Shown here: positions 35,601-45,089 of the stretch, in pieces
How positions within the stretch are numbered: position 1 is the stretch's first letter
Layout of the letters: the number at the start of each line of letters is the position of its first letter
Origin: Nocardioides massiliensis
Lineage (GTDB): Bacteria; Actinomycetota; Actinomycetes; Propionibacteriales; Nocardioidaceae
DNA length: 64,000 nucleotides
Reading direction: 5' to 3'
NCBI RefSeq assembly: GCF_030811215.1
Contig: NZ_JAUSQM010000001.1
Location: 2,356,001-2,420,000 of the forward strand
Notes under the pieces: generated by a model
The model's input: only the letters and a program-made list of their open reading frames with translations
Databases searched by the model: none
Told to the model about the DNA's origin: nothing
Made by a program: the position numbers and the translations under genes

Positions 35601-36239
35601 TTGAAGAAGGCCGAGCGGGCGCTGGCGATGCTGGGACGGGTCAACCCGCTCGCGCTCGAGGAGTTCTCCGCGATGGAGGAGCGGCACAAGTTCCTCACCG
35701 AGCAGCTGGAGGACCTCAAACAGACCCGCAAGGACCTCATGGACATCGTCCGCGAGGTCGACGAGCGCGTCGAGCAGGTCTTCACCGAGGCGTGGAACGA
35801 CGTCCGGGTCGCCTTCGACCACGTCTTCTCGCGGCTCTTCCCCGGTGGCGAGGGCAAGCTGGTGCTGACCGACCCGTCGTCGATGCTCACCACCGGCGTC
35901 GAGGTCGAGGCGCGTCCGCCCGGCAAGAAGGTCAAGCGCCTCTCCCTGCTCTCCGGTGGCGAGCGGTCGCTGGTCGCCGTCGCGTTCCTGGTGGCGCTCT
36001 TCAAGGCGCGGCCCTCGCCGTTCTACATCCTCGACGAGGTCGAGGCGGCGCTCGACGACACCAACCTCGGCCGGCTCCTGGAGATCTACGAGGAGCTGCG
36101 CGAGACCAGCCAGCTGCTCGTCATCACCCACCAGAAGCGGACCATGGAGGTGGGGGATGCGTTGTACGGCGTCACCATGCGCGGCGACGGCGTCTCGGCC
36201 GTGATCAGCCAGCGCCTGCGGGAGGTGGAGCCGGCATGA
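32625..36239 (+). CDS. smc: Chromosome segregation protein SMC
   Basis: A 1204-residue condensin ATPase. The N-terminal head has Walker A GPNGSGKSN at 31-39 and Q-loop region AWVMGEQG. Long coiled coils follow with the hinge at roughly 510-660 (SGILGSVAALVTV...). The C-terminal head has signature LSGGERSLVAV and Walker B FYILDEVEAALDDTN. A Glu/Pro-rich unstructured insert (about 950-985) sits close to the C-terminal head, common in actinobacteria. The ATG at 32625 has GAGGAG upstream. It is co-translated with the thioesterase (ATGA). No scpA or scpB is nearby. Confidence 0.98.
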   Translation: MYLKSLTLRGFKSFASATTLQLEPGITCIVGPNGSGKSNVVDALAWVMGEQGAKSLRGGKMEDVIFAGTSGRPPLGRAEVQLTIDNSDGALPIEYAEVTISRTMFRNGGSEYAINGQGCRLLDVQELLSDSGIGREMHVIVGQGQLDSILHATPEDRRGFIEEAAGVLKHRKRKEKALRKLDSTDGNLTRLQDLLTEIRRQLKPLGKQAEVARQAAVVQADARDARARLLADDLVTARTALEQEMADESALVARRTEVEQATAAARSKEAELEAALREDLPALSQAQEVWFGLNALRERLRGTAGLAAERVRNAGDASNAGEPTSSRDPDELRAQAARMREREAEIEAEIARHREELEAAVAARHDAEAAHQAEDQRISALQRAAADRREGLARLQGKVNTVKSRAAAAEAEIERLTAARAEAEARAERAQRDFTSLETRIAGLDAGEEGLDAEHEEAAAALAEIEDRLAAVREQVQQAHRDRAALAARKEALELGLQRKDGAAGLLAASDELSGILGSVAALVTVRSGYEAAIAAALGTAADAVVVADLDAAVGALDRLKADDLGRAGILVGSGIGLPTAPADLPSGAVWAMDAVDCGAELRPALARLLGDVVLVDDLSAARGLVRSRPELTAVTREGDVLGALVVTGGSASTPSLLEVQAAVDEATQQLEAAAHTEERLGFEQTRLENERSEAQRRVDVALAQLHESDATLAAVAEELGQHASLVRSARGEADRLAAAITRAEEARDADVAGLEELEQRLAAAQDTDDEDPDTTVREELAEKARGTRQAEMDARLALRTAEERGRALHGRADALERSATEEEAARERARERRERLLREGETARAVVAGTEQVLRFLEFSIERAAEQRTAVERSRAGREQQLREVREDLRDLAREHDKLVDSVHRDEMARAQQRMRIEQLEERALEELGLDPEALVAEYGPDQLVPPVEAPEAPTAEPVAEGEPEGEPDSEGGEPAVPAGVPYVREEQQQRLKKAERALAMLGRVNPLALEEFSAMEERHKFLTEQLEDLKQTRKDLMDIVREVDERVEQVFTEAWNDVRVAFDHVFSRLFPGGEGKLVLTDPSSMLTTGVEVEARPPGKKVKRLSLLSGGERSLVAVAFLVALFKARPSPFYILDEVEAALDDTNLGRLLEIYEELRETSQLLVITHQKRTMEVGDALYGVTMRGDGVSAVISQRLREVEPA

Positions 36240-36691
36240 GTGACTCCGCACGGCCCGCGCGCCCACGGCGTACCGACTATGTCGTCTGGCGCCAGGCCAC
36301 GACCCGGTGGGCCGACGACGACGTCTACGGCCATCTCAACAACGCGCGCTACTACGAGCTGTTCGACACCGCGGTCAACGCCCACCTCATCGAGGCCACG
36401 GGCGTCAACGTGCGCGCGCTGCCCGAGATCGGCGTGGTCGCGGAGACGTCGTGCCGCTACTTCCGTGAGATCGGCTTCCCCGCGCCCATCGACATGGGAC
36501 TCGTCGTCGAGCGCCTCGGCACCTCGTCGGTGATCTACCGCATCGGGCTCTTCCAGGGCGACGACGACGAGGTCGCCGCCGAGGGACGCTTCGTGCACGT
36601 CTACGTCGACAACACCCGCGGTCCCGGCAACCGCCCCGTCCGCCCCATCCCCGACGTCATCCGCGCCGCCGCCGAACCCCTGGTGCGCTGA
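36236..36691 (+). CDS. Acyl-CoA thioesterase (4HBT hotdog family)
   Basis: A 151-residue hotdog-fold protein. TTRWADDDVYGHLNNARYYELFDTA contains the D/HxxGHxNN active-site pattern of 4-hydroxybenzoyl-CoA thioesterase-like enzymes; RWAD..YGHLNN are the key residues. The substrate acyl-CoA is unknown. The start overlaps the smc stop, so it is co-expressed with smc although no functional link is obvious; mycobacteria have an acylphosphatase near smc instead. Confidence 0.9.
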   Translation: MSDSARPARPRRTDYVVWRQATTRWADDDVYGHLNNARYYELFDTAVNAHLIEATGVNVRALPEIGVVAETSCRYFREIGFPAPIDMGLVVERLGTSSVIYRIGLFQGDDDEVAAEGRFVHVYVDNTRGPGNRPVRPIPDVIRAAAEPLVR

Positions 36692-36703
36692 CGCGACCCC
36701 CGG

Positions 36704-36731
36704 CAGTTTCACTACACGTGTAGTGAAACTG
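36704..36731. repeat. Perfect 28-bp palindrome
   Basis: CAGTTTCACTACAC (36704-36717) is followed immediately by its exact reverse complement (36718-36731), so there is no spacer. A diverged single half, CAGTTTCGCCTACAC, lies in direct orientation at 36764-36778. The sequence is AT-rich in a GC-rich genome and lacks a T-tract. It could be a high-affinity operator, a cruciform/REP element or a terminator for smc-thioesterase. Confidence 0.85.
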
Positions 36732-36842
36732 TCTCTTCGTATACGTTCCAGTCGGCGTGTCGCGCAGTTTCGCCTACACAGTCCAACTCGCACCTCCAAC
36801 CCGCTGCCTTCCTGAGGATTGAGTTCAGGAACGGGTGGGACC

Positions 36843-37049
36843 ATGAGGACCATGACCGTGATGATCGTGTTGATGCTTGGGATCCTCGTTCTGGCCGGGA
36901 CGGTCGTGCTGTACGTCGCCTACCCCCACCGCGGGCAGGAGGTGCCGCAGCTGCCGTGGGTGGGGGACGCGCTGCGGCGTGGCGTCGAGGCACTGCCGAC
37001 GCTCGACAACCAGCGCGAGCGCGAGGAAGCGTCCGCCGGCACCCGGTGA
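36843..37049 (+). CDS. Small single-pass membrane protein
   Basis: A 68-residue protein with one transmembrane helix (residues about 3-26, MTVMIVLMLGILVLAGTVVLYVAY) and a charged cytoplasmic tail ending in an Arg/Glu stretch. Not recognised as a named family. The ATG at 36843 has GGGTGGGA upstream; a TTG at 36819 is less likely. It lies 42 bp before ftsY and may share its transcript. The membrane location next to the SRP receptor is notable but no link is known. Confidence 0.65.
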   Translation: MRTMTVMIVLMLGILVLAGTVVLYVAYPHRGQEVPQLPWVGDALRRGVEALPTLDNQREREEASAGTR

Positions 37050-37091
37050 CCGCCCGACCACGCCCGTGAGGGTTGTGGGTCCTCTGCTTGG

Positions 37092-38309
37092 ATGGCCGAC
37101 GTGGACACTCTCTCCGAGTACATCTGGCTGATCCTCGTCCTCGGCGTCCTGGCCGTGGTGCTGCTCGCCGCCCTGGTCGTGCCGCGACTGCGGCGTCGCG
37201 CGCGGCCGTTGCCGCCGGACCGCAGCAGCTCCGACGACCTGCTGCCGCCACCCCCCGAGGCCGATGGCCGTACGACGGACGCGGGCACGGCCGTCCTGGA
37301 CGAGCCGCCGGCGGGTCCGGCGGCGGTCACGGAGCCGGAGCTCGCGCCGGAGCCCGAGGTCGCCCCGGCTCCGGAGCTGGAGCGTCCGGAGGGTGCCGCC
37401 AGCCGGCTGGTGCGCCTGCGTCAGCGGTTGGCCGGCTCGCAGAACGTCTTCGGTCGCGGTCTGTTGGCGCTGCTGTCGCGCGACCGGCTCGACGACGACG
37501 CGTGGGAGGACCTCGAGGACACCCTCATCACCGCGGACGTCGGCGTCGCCGCCACGACCGAGCTGGTCGAGCGGCTGCGCAACCGGCTGCGGATCGAGGG
37601 GGCCGAAGGCACGGACCTGCGCACCGTGCTGCGCGAGGAGCTGCTGACGCTCGTCGACCCGACCCTGGATCGCACCCTCGCCACCCAGGGAGCGGACGGC
37701 AAGCCCGCGGTCACGCTGGTCGTCGGCGTCAACGGCACCGGGAAGACCACGACCGTCGGCAAGCTCGCCCGGGTGCTCGTCGCCGAGGAGAAGTCGGTGG
37801 TGCTGGGCGCGGCCGACACCTTCCGCGCGGCCGCCGCCGAGCAGCTCGGCACGTGGGGTGAGCGCGTCGGCGTGCCCGTCGTCCGTGGACCGGAGGGATC
37901 GGACCCGGCGTCGGTGGCGTTCGAGGCCGTCCGCAGCGGCGTCGAGCAGGACGCCGACGTCGTCATTGTCGACACCGCCGGGCGCCTGCAGAACAAGGCC
38001 GGCCTGATGGACGAGCTCGGCAAGGTCAAGCGCGTCATCGAGAAGCAGGTGCCGGTCAGCGAGGTCCTGCTGGTCCTCGACGCGACCACGGGCCAGAACG
38101 GCCTGGCGCAGGCGCGGGTGTTCAGCGAGGTCGTCAACGTCACCGGCGTCGTGCTCACCAAGCTCGACGGCTCGGCCAAGGGCGGCATCGTCGTCGCCGT
38201 CCAGCGCGAGCTCGGCGTGCCCGTGAAGCTGGTCGGGCTCGGCGAGGGTGCCGACGACCTGGCGCCCTTCGACGCCGGTGCGTTCGTGGACGCCCTGCTG
38301 GAGGCCTGA
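37092..38309 (+). CDS. ftsY: Signal recognition particle receptor FtsY
   Basis: A 405-residue SRP GTPase that docks Ffh-ribosome complexes at the membrane. An N-terminal helix (9-28) anchors it. A Pro/Glu-rich acidic linker runs to about 100. The NG domain has P-loop GVNGTGKTTT from 212, DTAGRLQNK and TKLDGSAKGG. Actinobacterial FtsY often keeps a true membrane anchor, as here. ATG 37092 and GTG 37101 are both possible starts. ffh lies 4.3 kb downstream with nitrogen genes between, as in mycobacteria. Confidence 0.97.
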   Translation: MADVDTLSEYIWLILVLGVLAVVLLAALVVPRLRRRARPLPPDRSSSDDLLPPPPEADGRTTDAGTAVLDEPPAGPAAVTEPELAPEPEVAPAPELERPEGAASRLVRLRQRLAGSQNVFGRGLLALLSRDRLDDDAWEDLEDTLITADVGVAATTELVERLRNRLRIEGAEGTDLRTVLREELLTLVDPTLDRTLATQGADGKPAVTLVVGVNGTGKTTTVGKLARVLVAEEKSVVLGAADTFRAAAAEQLGTWGERVGVPVVRGPEGSDPASVAFEAVRSGVEQDADVVIVDTAGRLQNKAGLMDELGKVKRVIEKQVPVSEVLLVLDATTGQNGLAQARVFSEVVNVTGVVLTKLDGSAKGGIVVAVQRELGVPVKLVGLGEGADDLAPFDAGAFVDALLEA

Positions 38310-38386
38310 CCGGCCCCTCCCCGCCGGCCCGTCCAGCCGGCCCGGACAGCCGCCCGACACATTCCCGCAACACAGCGCCCGCACTC

Positions 38387-38402
38387 GTCACACAGTCGTC
38401 AC
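38387..38402 (+). promoter_or_regulatory. Possible GlnR-type box upstream of amt
   Basis: GTCAC-N6-GTCAC (38387-38391 and 38398-38402) recalls GlnR half-sites, and GAAAC occurs at 38421. The spacing to the GAAAC element does not match the usual 6-nt pattern. It is 124 bp before amt. Weak. Confidence 0.25.
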
Positions 38403-38525
38403 GATTGACGACGCGGGCTGAAACCTCGGCTCGTCACAGTGTCTCCACCTGGAGCCCGCGCCCGCCGAACAGCGTCGTTACGCGTCGCCGGACTCCTCCC
38501 GCGACACGAACACGAGGTTCCGCAC

Positions 38526-40213
<1,688 letters not shown>

Positions 40214-40242
40214 CGCGGGACTGACACGCTCGTCCCGTGCTG

Positions 40243-40286
40243 CCCACCGGGCACGATCCGCCAGCCAGGCGGGTCGTGCCCGTGGG
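40243..40286 (+). terminator. Hairpin between glnK and glnD
   Basis: Arms at 40243-40262 and 40268-40286 (core GGGCACGA/TCGTGCCC, then TCCGCC/GGCGGG) form a long stem with few mismatches. There is no T-tract. It probably stops or processes the amt-glnK transcript so that less glnD is made. Confidence 0.6.
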
Positions 40287-40322
40287 CGTGTCCGGGGCTC
40301 GACGACGAGGACGACACCACCC

Positions 40323-42563
40323 ATGACCGCCACCGAGCGCCTGCACCGACGCGACGCTGCCGACGAGCTCGTCCGCTCGGCCTACGAGCAGACGGCGCTG
40401 CCCGCCGATGGCGTGGCGCTGGTGGCCGTCGGTGGCTACGGCCGAGGAGAGCTCGCGCCGCACAGCGACCTCGACATCGTGCTGATCCACGACGACCAGG
40501 TCACCTTGGGCGAGGAAGCCGCCGCGCTCTGGTACCCGTTGTGGGACTCCGGAGCGAGCATCGACCACTCCGTACGCAGCCTCGAACAGTGCTCCTCCGC
40601 CGCGGCCGACGACCTGCGGGTGGCCCTCGGCCTGCTGGACCTGCGCCACCTCGCCGGCGACCCGAACCTGACGCTGCGACTTCGCACGGCGGTGCTCGCG
40701 CAGTGGCGCCAGTCGGCCAGAGATCGACTCCCCGCCCTGCAGGAGATCGTGCGAGCTCGCGGCGAGCGGCTCGGCGAGCTGGCGCACGCCGCCGTACCCG
40801 ACCTCAAGGAGTCCGCCGGGGGACTGCGCGACGCCACGGTCCTCAAGGCCCTGGTCGCGACCTGGTTGGTCGACGTGCCGCACGCGGACCTCGAGCGGTG
40901 CCGCACCCACCTGCTGGACGCGCGCGACGCGCTGCACGCGGTCGCGGGGCGGGCGACCGACCGGGTCGCGCCCGAGCACTGGGAGGGCGTGGCTCGTCAC
41001 CTCGGCCTCGCCGACGAGCGGGCCGCACAGCGTCACGTGCGCAGCCAGGCGCGCCGGATGACGCACCTGTCCCGGCTCACCTGGCGGCGGGTGGATGCCG
41101 CGCTGGGTCGGCGTCGTACGCCGCGTCTGGGCCGCCGACCCGACCTCCAGCCCCTCGGGCAGGGTGTGGCGATCGCCGATGGCGAGGTGGTGCTGGCGCC
41201 GCGCGCGCGTCCGGACCTCGATCCCACGCTGTTGCTGCGGGCAGCCGCGGAGGCCGCCGAGCGCGGACTCGTGCTGGCGCCACCGACAGCGGCACGACTG
41301 GCGCGGGAGGCTGCCGCGCTGCCGGACCCGTGGCCGGAGGAGGCGCGCGGTCTGCTGGTCCGGCTGCTCGCTTCCGGGGAGGGGCTGCGCGCGGTGTGGG
41401 AGACCCTGGACGAGACCGGCGCGCTGCCGCGACTGCTGCCCGAGTGGGAGCAGATCCGACTGTTGCCGCACGCCTCGGTCGTGCACCGCTACACCGTCGA
41501 TCGGCACGTCGTGGAGACCTGCATCGAGGCCGCCCGGCTCATCCGCCGGGTCGCTCGGCCGGACCTGCTGGTGGTCGCAGCGCTGCTCCACGACATCGGC
41601 AAGGGAGGGACTGTCGACCACAGCGTCGCCGGTGAGCCGGTGGCACGAACGATCGCGCGTCGGCTGGGATTCTCGGACCCCGACGTCGCGCAGATCGCTC
41701 GGCTGGTGCGCTGGCACCTGCTGCTGGCCGGGACGGCAACCACGCGCGACCCTGAGGACCCGGCGACGGTCGCCGCGGTGGTCGAGCACCTGCCGACGGT
41801 GGCGGACATCGAGCTGCTGCGCCAGCTCAGCGAGGCGGACGCCCGTGCGACCGCTCCGAAGGCGTGGACGCCGTGGCGTGCGGCGCTGATCGACGACCTG
41901 GCCCGCCGGTGCCTGGCGGCACTCGGGTCGGCACCCGCAAGTGAGGACGAGACCCCAGCCGACGACGGGCCGACGGGGGCCGCGGAGCCGCTACCGGTAC
42001 GGCGTCGACTCACCGTCGAGGACGTGCCCGGGGGCCAGCGCGTGACGGTGGTCGCGCCCGACCGGACCCGGTTGCTCGCCGACGTGGCGGCGGTGCTCGC
42101 GCTGCAGCGCATCCGCGTGCACGGCGCTCGGGCCTGGTCGACGGACGGGTGGGGGATCTCGGTCTGGGAGGTCGAGGACACCGCGGCGGACCCGGCGTTG
42201 CTCGCCACCCGGCTCGAGGCGATCGAGGCGGGTCGCCTCGATCCGAGCAGCCGTCTCGCACGGCCGACGCCGGCGCGGCTCGAACCCACGGTCACGGTGT
42301 GTGCGGAGGCCTCTGATCGGGCCACGGTGCTCGAGGTGCGCATGGATGACCGGCCGGGGGTGGTCCACCTGGTGGCCGCCACCCTCGCAGCCGAGGGGAT
42401 CTCCGTGCGCTCGGCCCACATCGCGACCTGGGGCCCGCAGGCGGTCGACGTGTTCTACGTGCAGGAGCCCGGCGGCGGCCCGTTGTCGCCCGAGCGCGCG
42501 GACGCGGCCGCCCACGCCGTACGCACAGCGCTGCTCGCCGCCGTTACGCTGGACCACGGCTGA
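40323..42563 (+). CDS. glnD: [Protein-PII] nucleotidyltransferase/hydrolase GlnD
   Basis: A 746-residue nitrogen sensor that modifies and demodifies PII. The nucleotidyltransferase motif GGYGRGELAPHSDLD is at about 38-52. The HD hydrolase domain has H...AALLHDIGKGG near residue 425. Two C-terminal ACT domains (DRTRLLADVAAVLALQRI and DRPGVVHLVAATLAAEGI) bind glutamine. It is shorter than the roughly 890-residue E. coli protein but domain-complete. In actinobacteria the modification is adenylylation. Confidence 0.96.
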   Translation: MTATERLHRRDAADELVRSAYEQTALPADGVALVAVGGYGRGELAPHSDLDIVLIHDDQVTLGEEAAALWYPLWDSGASIDHSVRSLEQCSSAAADDLRVALGLLDLRHLAGDPNLTLRLRTAVLAQWRQSARDRLPALQEIVRARGERLGELAHAAVPDLKESAGGLRDATVLKALVATWLVDVPHADLERCRTHLLDARDALHAVAGRATDRVAPEHWEGVARHLGLADERAAQRHVRSQARRMTHLSRLTWRRVDAALGRRRTPRLGRRPDLQPLGQGVAIADGEVVLAPRARPDLDPTLLLRAAAEAAERGLVLAPPTAARLAREAAALPDPWPEEARGLLVRLLASGEGLRAVWETLDETGALPRLLPEWEQIRLLPHASVVHRYTVDRHVVETCIEAARLIRRVARPDLLVVAALLHDIGKGGTVDHSVAGEPVARTIARRLGFSDPDVAQIARLVRWHLLLAGTATTRDPEDPATVAAVVEHLPTVADIELLRQLSEADARATAPKAWTPWRAALIDDLARRCLAALGSAPASEDETPADDGPTGAAEPLPVRRRLTVEDVPGGQRVTVVAPDRTRLLADVAAVLALQRIRVHGARAWSTDGWGISVWEVEDTAADPALLATRLEAIEAGRLDPSSRLARPTPARLEPTVTVCAEASDRATVLEVRMDDRPGVVHLVAATLAAEGISVRSAHIATWGPQAVDVFYVQEPGGGPLSPERADAAAHAVRTALLAAVTLDHG

Positions 42564-42641
42564 CCGCACCGCCTGCGGTCCGCCTCGACACACCCGTGCC
42601 GGGCAGGGGCCCGGCGCACGACGACTCGAGGATGAACCACT

Positions 42642-44204
42642 TTGTTCGCCACGCTCTCCGACCGCCTTGCTGACACCTTCAAGCAACTGCGCGGCAAGGG
42701 TCGCCTGTCCGAGGCCGACATCGACGCGACCGCACGCGAGATCCGCATCGCCCTGCTGGAGGCCGACGTCGCCCTGCCGGTCGTCAAGGAGTTCGTGGCA
42801 GCGGTCAAGGAGCGTGCCCGGGGCGCCGAGGTCACCGGAGCGCTGAACCCCGCGCAGCAGGTCGTGAAGATCGTCAACGAGGAGCTCGTGACGATCCTGG
42901 GTGGGGAGACCCGGCGCATCCGGTTCGCCAAGAACCCCCCGACCGTGATCATGCTCGCGGGCCTCCAGGGCGCCGGCAAGACGACGCTCGCAGCCAAGCT
43001 CGCGTTGTGGCTCAAGGGCCAGGGCAAGAGCCCGATGCTGGTTGCCGCCGACCTGCAGCGACCCAACGCCGTCAAGCAGCTCCAGGTCAACGGTGAGCGT
43101 GCCGGAGTAACCGTCTTCGCGCCCGAGCCCGGCAACGGCGTCGGCGACCCGGTCGCGGTGGCGCGTACGGCGATCGACGAAGCGCGCCGCACCCTGCACG
43201 ACGTGGTCATCGTCGACACCGCCGGTCGCCTGGGTGTCGACGCCGAGATGATGCAGCAGGCCGCCGACATCCGCGATGCCGTGCAGCCCGACGAGGTGCT
43301 CTTCGTCGTCGACGCGATGATCGGTCAGGACGCGGTCTCCACGGCTCAGGCGTTCCTCGACGGTGTCGGCTTCGACGGGGTCGTGCTCACCAAGCTCGAC
43401 GGCGACGCTCGTGGTGGCGCGGCGCTGTCCATCCGCTCGGTCACCGGGCGGCCGGTCATGTTCGCCTCTTCTGGCGAGAAGCTGACCGACTTCGACCTGT
43501 TCCACCCCGATCGGATGGCCTCGCGCATCCTCGACATGGGCGACATGCTCAGCCTGATCGAGCAGGCGGAGAAGTCCTTCGACGTCGCGCAGGCGGAGAA
43601 GGCAGCCGCCAAGCTCACCGGTCAGGGAGGCGACTTCACCCTCGAGGACTTCCTCGAGCAGATGCAGGCCGTGCGCAAGATGGGCTCGCTGTCGAAGATC
43701 CTCGGGATGCTGCCCGGTGCGGGGCAGATGCGCGAGCAGCTCGAGAACTTCGACGAGCGCGAGATCGACCGGATCCAGGCCATCATCCTCTCGATGACGC
43801 CGGCCGAGCGGGCCAACCCGAAGATGATCGACGGCTCCCGGCGCGCCCGCATCTCCCGGGGCTCCGGCACCAAGGTCTCCGACGTCAACACGCTGGTCGA
43901 CCGGTTCTTCGAGGCCAAGAAGATGATGCAGACGATGGCCCGCGGCGGGGGGATCCCCGGCATGCCGGGGATGCCGGGGATGGGGATGCCCGGCGCCGGC
44001 AAGCGAGGCAAGGGCAAGCAGACGGCCAAGAAGGGCAAGGCCAAGGGCAAGCGCGTCTCGGGCAACCCCGCCAAGCGCGCCCAGCAGGGCAAGGAGGCCC
44101 CGGCCCCCGCGGCCGCCAACCCGTTCGGCCTCCCGGCTGACCAAGACCTCGACCCGGCCGACCTGCAGCTGCCCGACGACCTGGCGAAGTACCTCAAGCA
44201 GTGA
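42642..44204 (+). CDS. ffh: Signal recognition particle protein Ffh
   Basis: A 520-residue SRP54 GTPase binding signal sequences and 4.5S RNA. NG domain: P-loop GLQGAGKTT from 107, DTAGRLG, TKLDGDARGG. The M domain (about 300-440) has Met-rich helices and the RNA-binding segment GSGTKVSDVN; MIDGSRRARISRGSG precedes it. The C-terminal tail after GMPGMPGMGMPG is Lys-rich and unstructured. The start is TTG (42642), as the N-terminus FATLSDRLADTFKQL fits the family. Its end overlaps the next gene (GTGA). Confidence 0.97.
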   Translation: MFATLSDRLADTFKQLRGKGRLSEADIDATAREIRIALLEADVALPVVKEFVAAVKERARGAEVTGALNPAQQVVKIVNEELVTILGGETRRIRFAKNPPTVIMLAGLQGAGKTTLAAKLALWLKGQGKSPMLVAADLQRPNAVKQLQVNGERAGVTVFAPEPGNGVGDPVAVARTAIDEARRTLHDVVIVDTAGRLGVDAEMMQQAADIRDAVQPDEVLFVVDAMIGQDAVSTAQAFLDGVGFDGVVLTKLDGDARGGAALSIRSVTGRPVMFASSGEKLTDFDLFHPDRMASRILDMGDMLSLIEQAEKSFDVAQAEKAAAKLTGQGGDFTLEDFLEQMQAVRKMGSLSKILGMLPGAGQMREQLENFDEREIDRIQAIILSMTPAERANPKMIDGSRRARISRGSGTKVSDVNTLVDRFFEAKKMMQTMARGGGIPGMPGMPGMGMPGAGKRGKGKQTAKKGKAKGKRVSGNPAKRAQQGKEAPAPAAANPFGLPADQDLDPADLQLPDDLAKYLKQ

Positions 44205-45061
44205 CCCGGCGCCCGTCCCGGAGCCGACGGCGTACGCCGTTGCGGTGGTCCCTCGCCGCGCTCGGCCTCACGCTGACCCTGGCACTGTCCGGATGCGGCG
44301 CGGTGGAGGACCTGCTGGCCGATGACGAGCCCAGCCCGTCGGCGCCGGCGAGCTCCGCACCCGCGCCGGAACCGGAGCCGTCGTCGACGCCGGACCCCAC
44401 CCCCAGCCCGAGCCCGGACCCGACGCCGACGCAGGAGCCCGAACCGACCACGGCCGACGCCCGCGTGCGCCCGGTGACCCAGGCGCAGTGGAACCGCATC
44501 GTCGCAGCCGGGATGGCCTACGCGGGCTGCCCGATCACCAGCCGGGAGCAGCTGAGCCGGGTCGTGGTCAACCACCACACGTTCGACGGGCGGGTGAAGC
44601 GCGGCGTGCTCGTCGTCAACGCCGACGTGGCGGCGAGCGTCGCGCGGGTGTTCACGAAGCTGTTCGACGAGGAATTCCCGATCCGCCGGATGCGGCCGCT
44701 GGAGCACTACGGCGGCGACAGCCACGCCAGCCTGCGCGCCGACAACACGGCCTCCTACAACTGCCGTCGGCCCGACCAGATCAACGCCCCGCAGCAGGCG
44801 TCGCCGCACGCCAACGGCCGCGCGATCGACATCAACCCGCGCGAGAACCCCTGGATCGACCTGCGCTGTCAGTGCTGGTTCCCGGGACCGGAGTTCAAGG
44901 AGCGCACGCCCGGTCCGGGCAAGATCCTCGAGGGCGGCCCGGTGTGGCAGGCGTTCATCGACGAGGGCTGGATCTGGCAGAACATCGACGTGCCCGACTA
45001 CATGCACTTCGACACCGGCTACCCGTCCGTGGCGTTCCGCGACCCTGTGACGGGTGAGTGA
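44201..45061 (+). CDS. M15-family D-alanyl-D-alanine carboxypeptidase-like lipoprotein
   Basis: A 286-residue exported protein. An Arg-rich n-region and hydrophobic helix end in lipobox ALSGC (C32), so it is likely a lipoprotein, followed by a Pro/Ser/Glu linker (35-90). The peptidase domain has the M15 zinc ligands H203 (SPHANGRAIDIN), D210 and H269 (YMHFD). It should trim peptidoglycan stem peptides. The GTG start overlaps the ffh stop. A carboxypeptidase gene (dacB2) lies near ffh in mycobacteria too, though of another family. Confidence 0.9.
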   Translation: MTRRPSRSRRRTPLRWSLAALGLTLTLALSGCGAVEDLLADDEPSPSAPASSAPAPEPEPSSTPDPTPSPSPDPTPTQEPEPTTADARVRPVTQAQWNRIVAAGMAYAGCPITSREQLSRVVVNHHTFDGRVKRGVLVVNADVAASVARVFTKLFDEEFPIRRMRPLEHYGGDSHASLRADNTASYNCRRPDQINAPQQASPHANGRAIDINPRENPWIDLRCQCWFPGPEFKERTPGPGKILEGGPVWQAFIDEGWIWQNIDVPDYMHFDTGYPSVAFRDPVTGE

Positions 45062-45077
45062 CGGGGGAGCGACCGGG

Positions 45078-45083
45078 TAGCGT
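45078..45083 (+). promoter_or_regulatory. Candidate leaderless -10 of the amidohydrolase gene
   Basis: TAGCGT ends 6 nt before the ATG at 45090 with no ribosome binding site between. Confidence 0.4.
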
Positions 45084-45089
45084 CGGGCC

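Noticed and set aside
32421-36266. 1281-residue open frame antisense to smc
   Set aside because: Low-complexity Leu/Arg/Gly composition without motifs; it mirrors smc codons on the opposite strand.
38387-38425. Definite GlnR operator upstream of amt
   Set aside because: Half-sites GTCAC and GAAAC are present but the spacing does not match the known pattern; kept only as a weak candidate.
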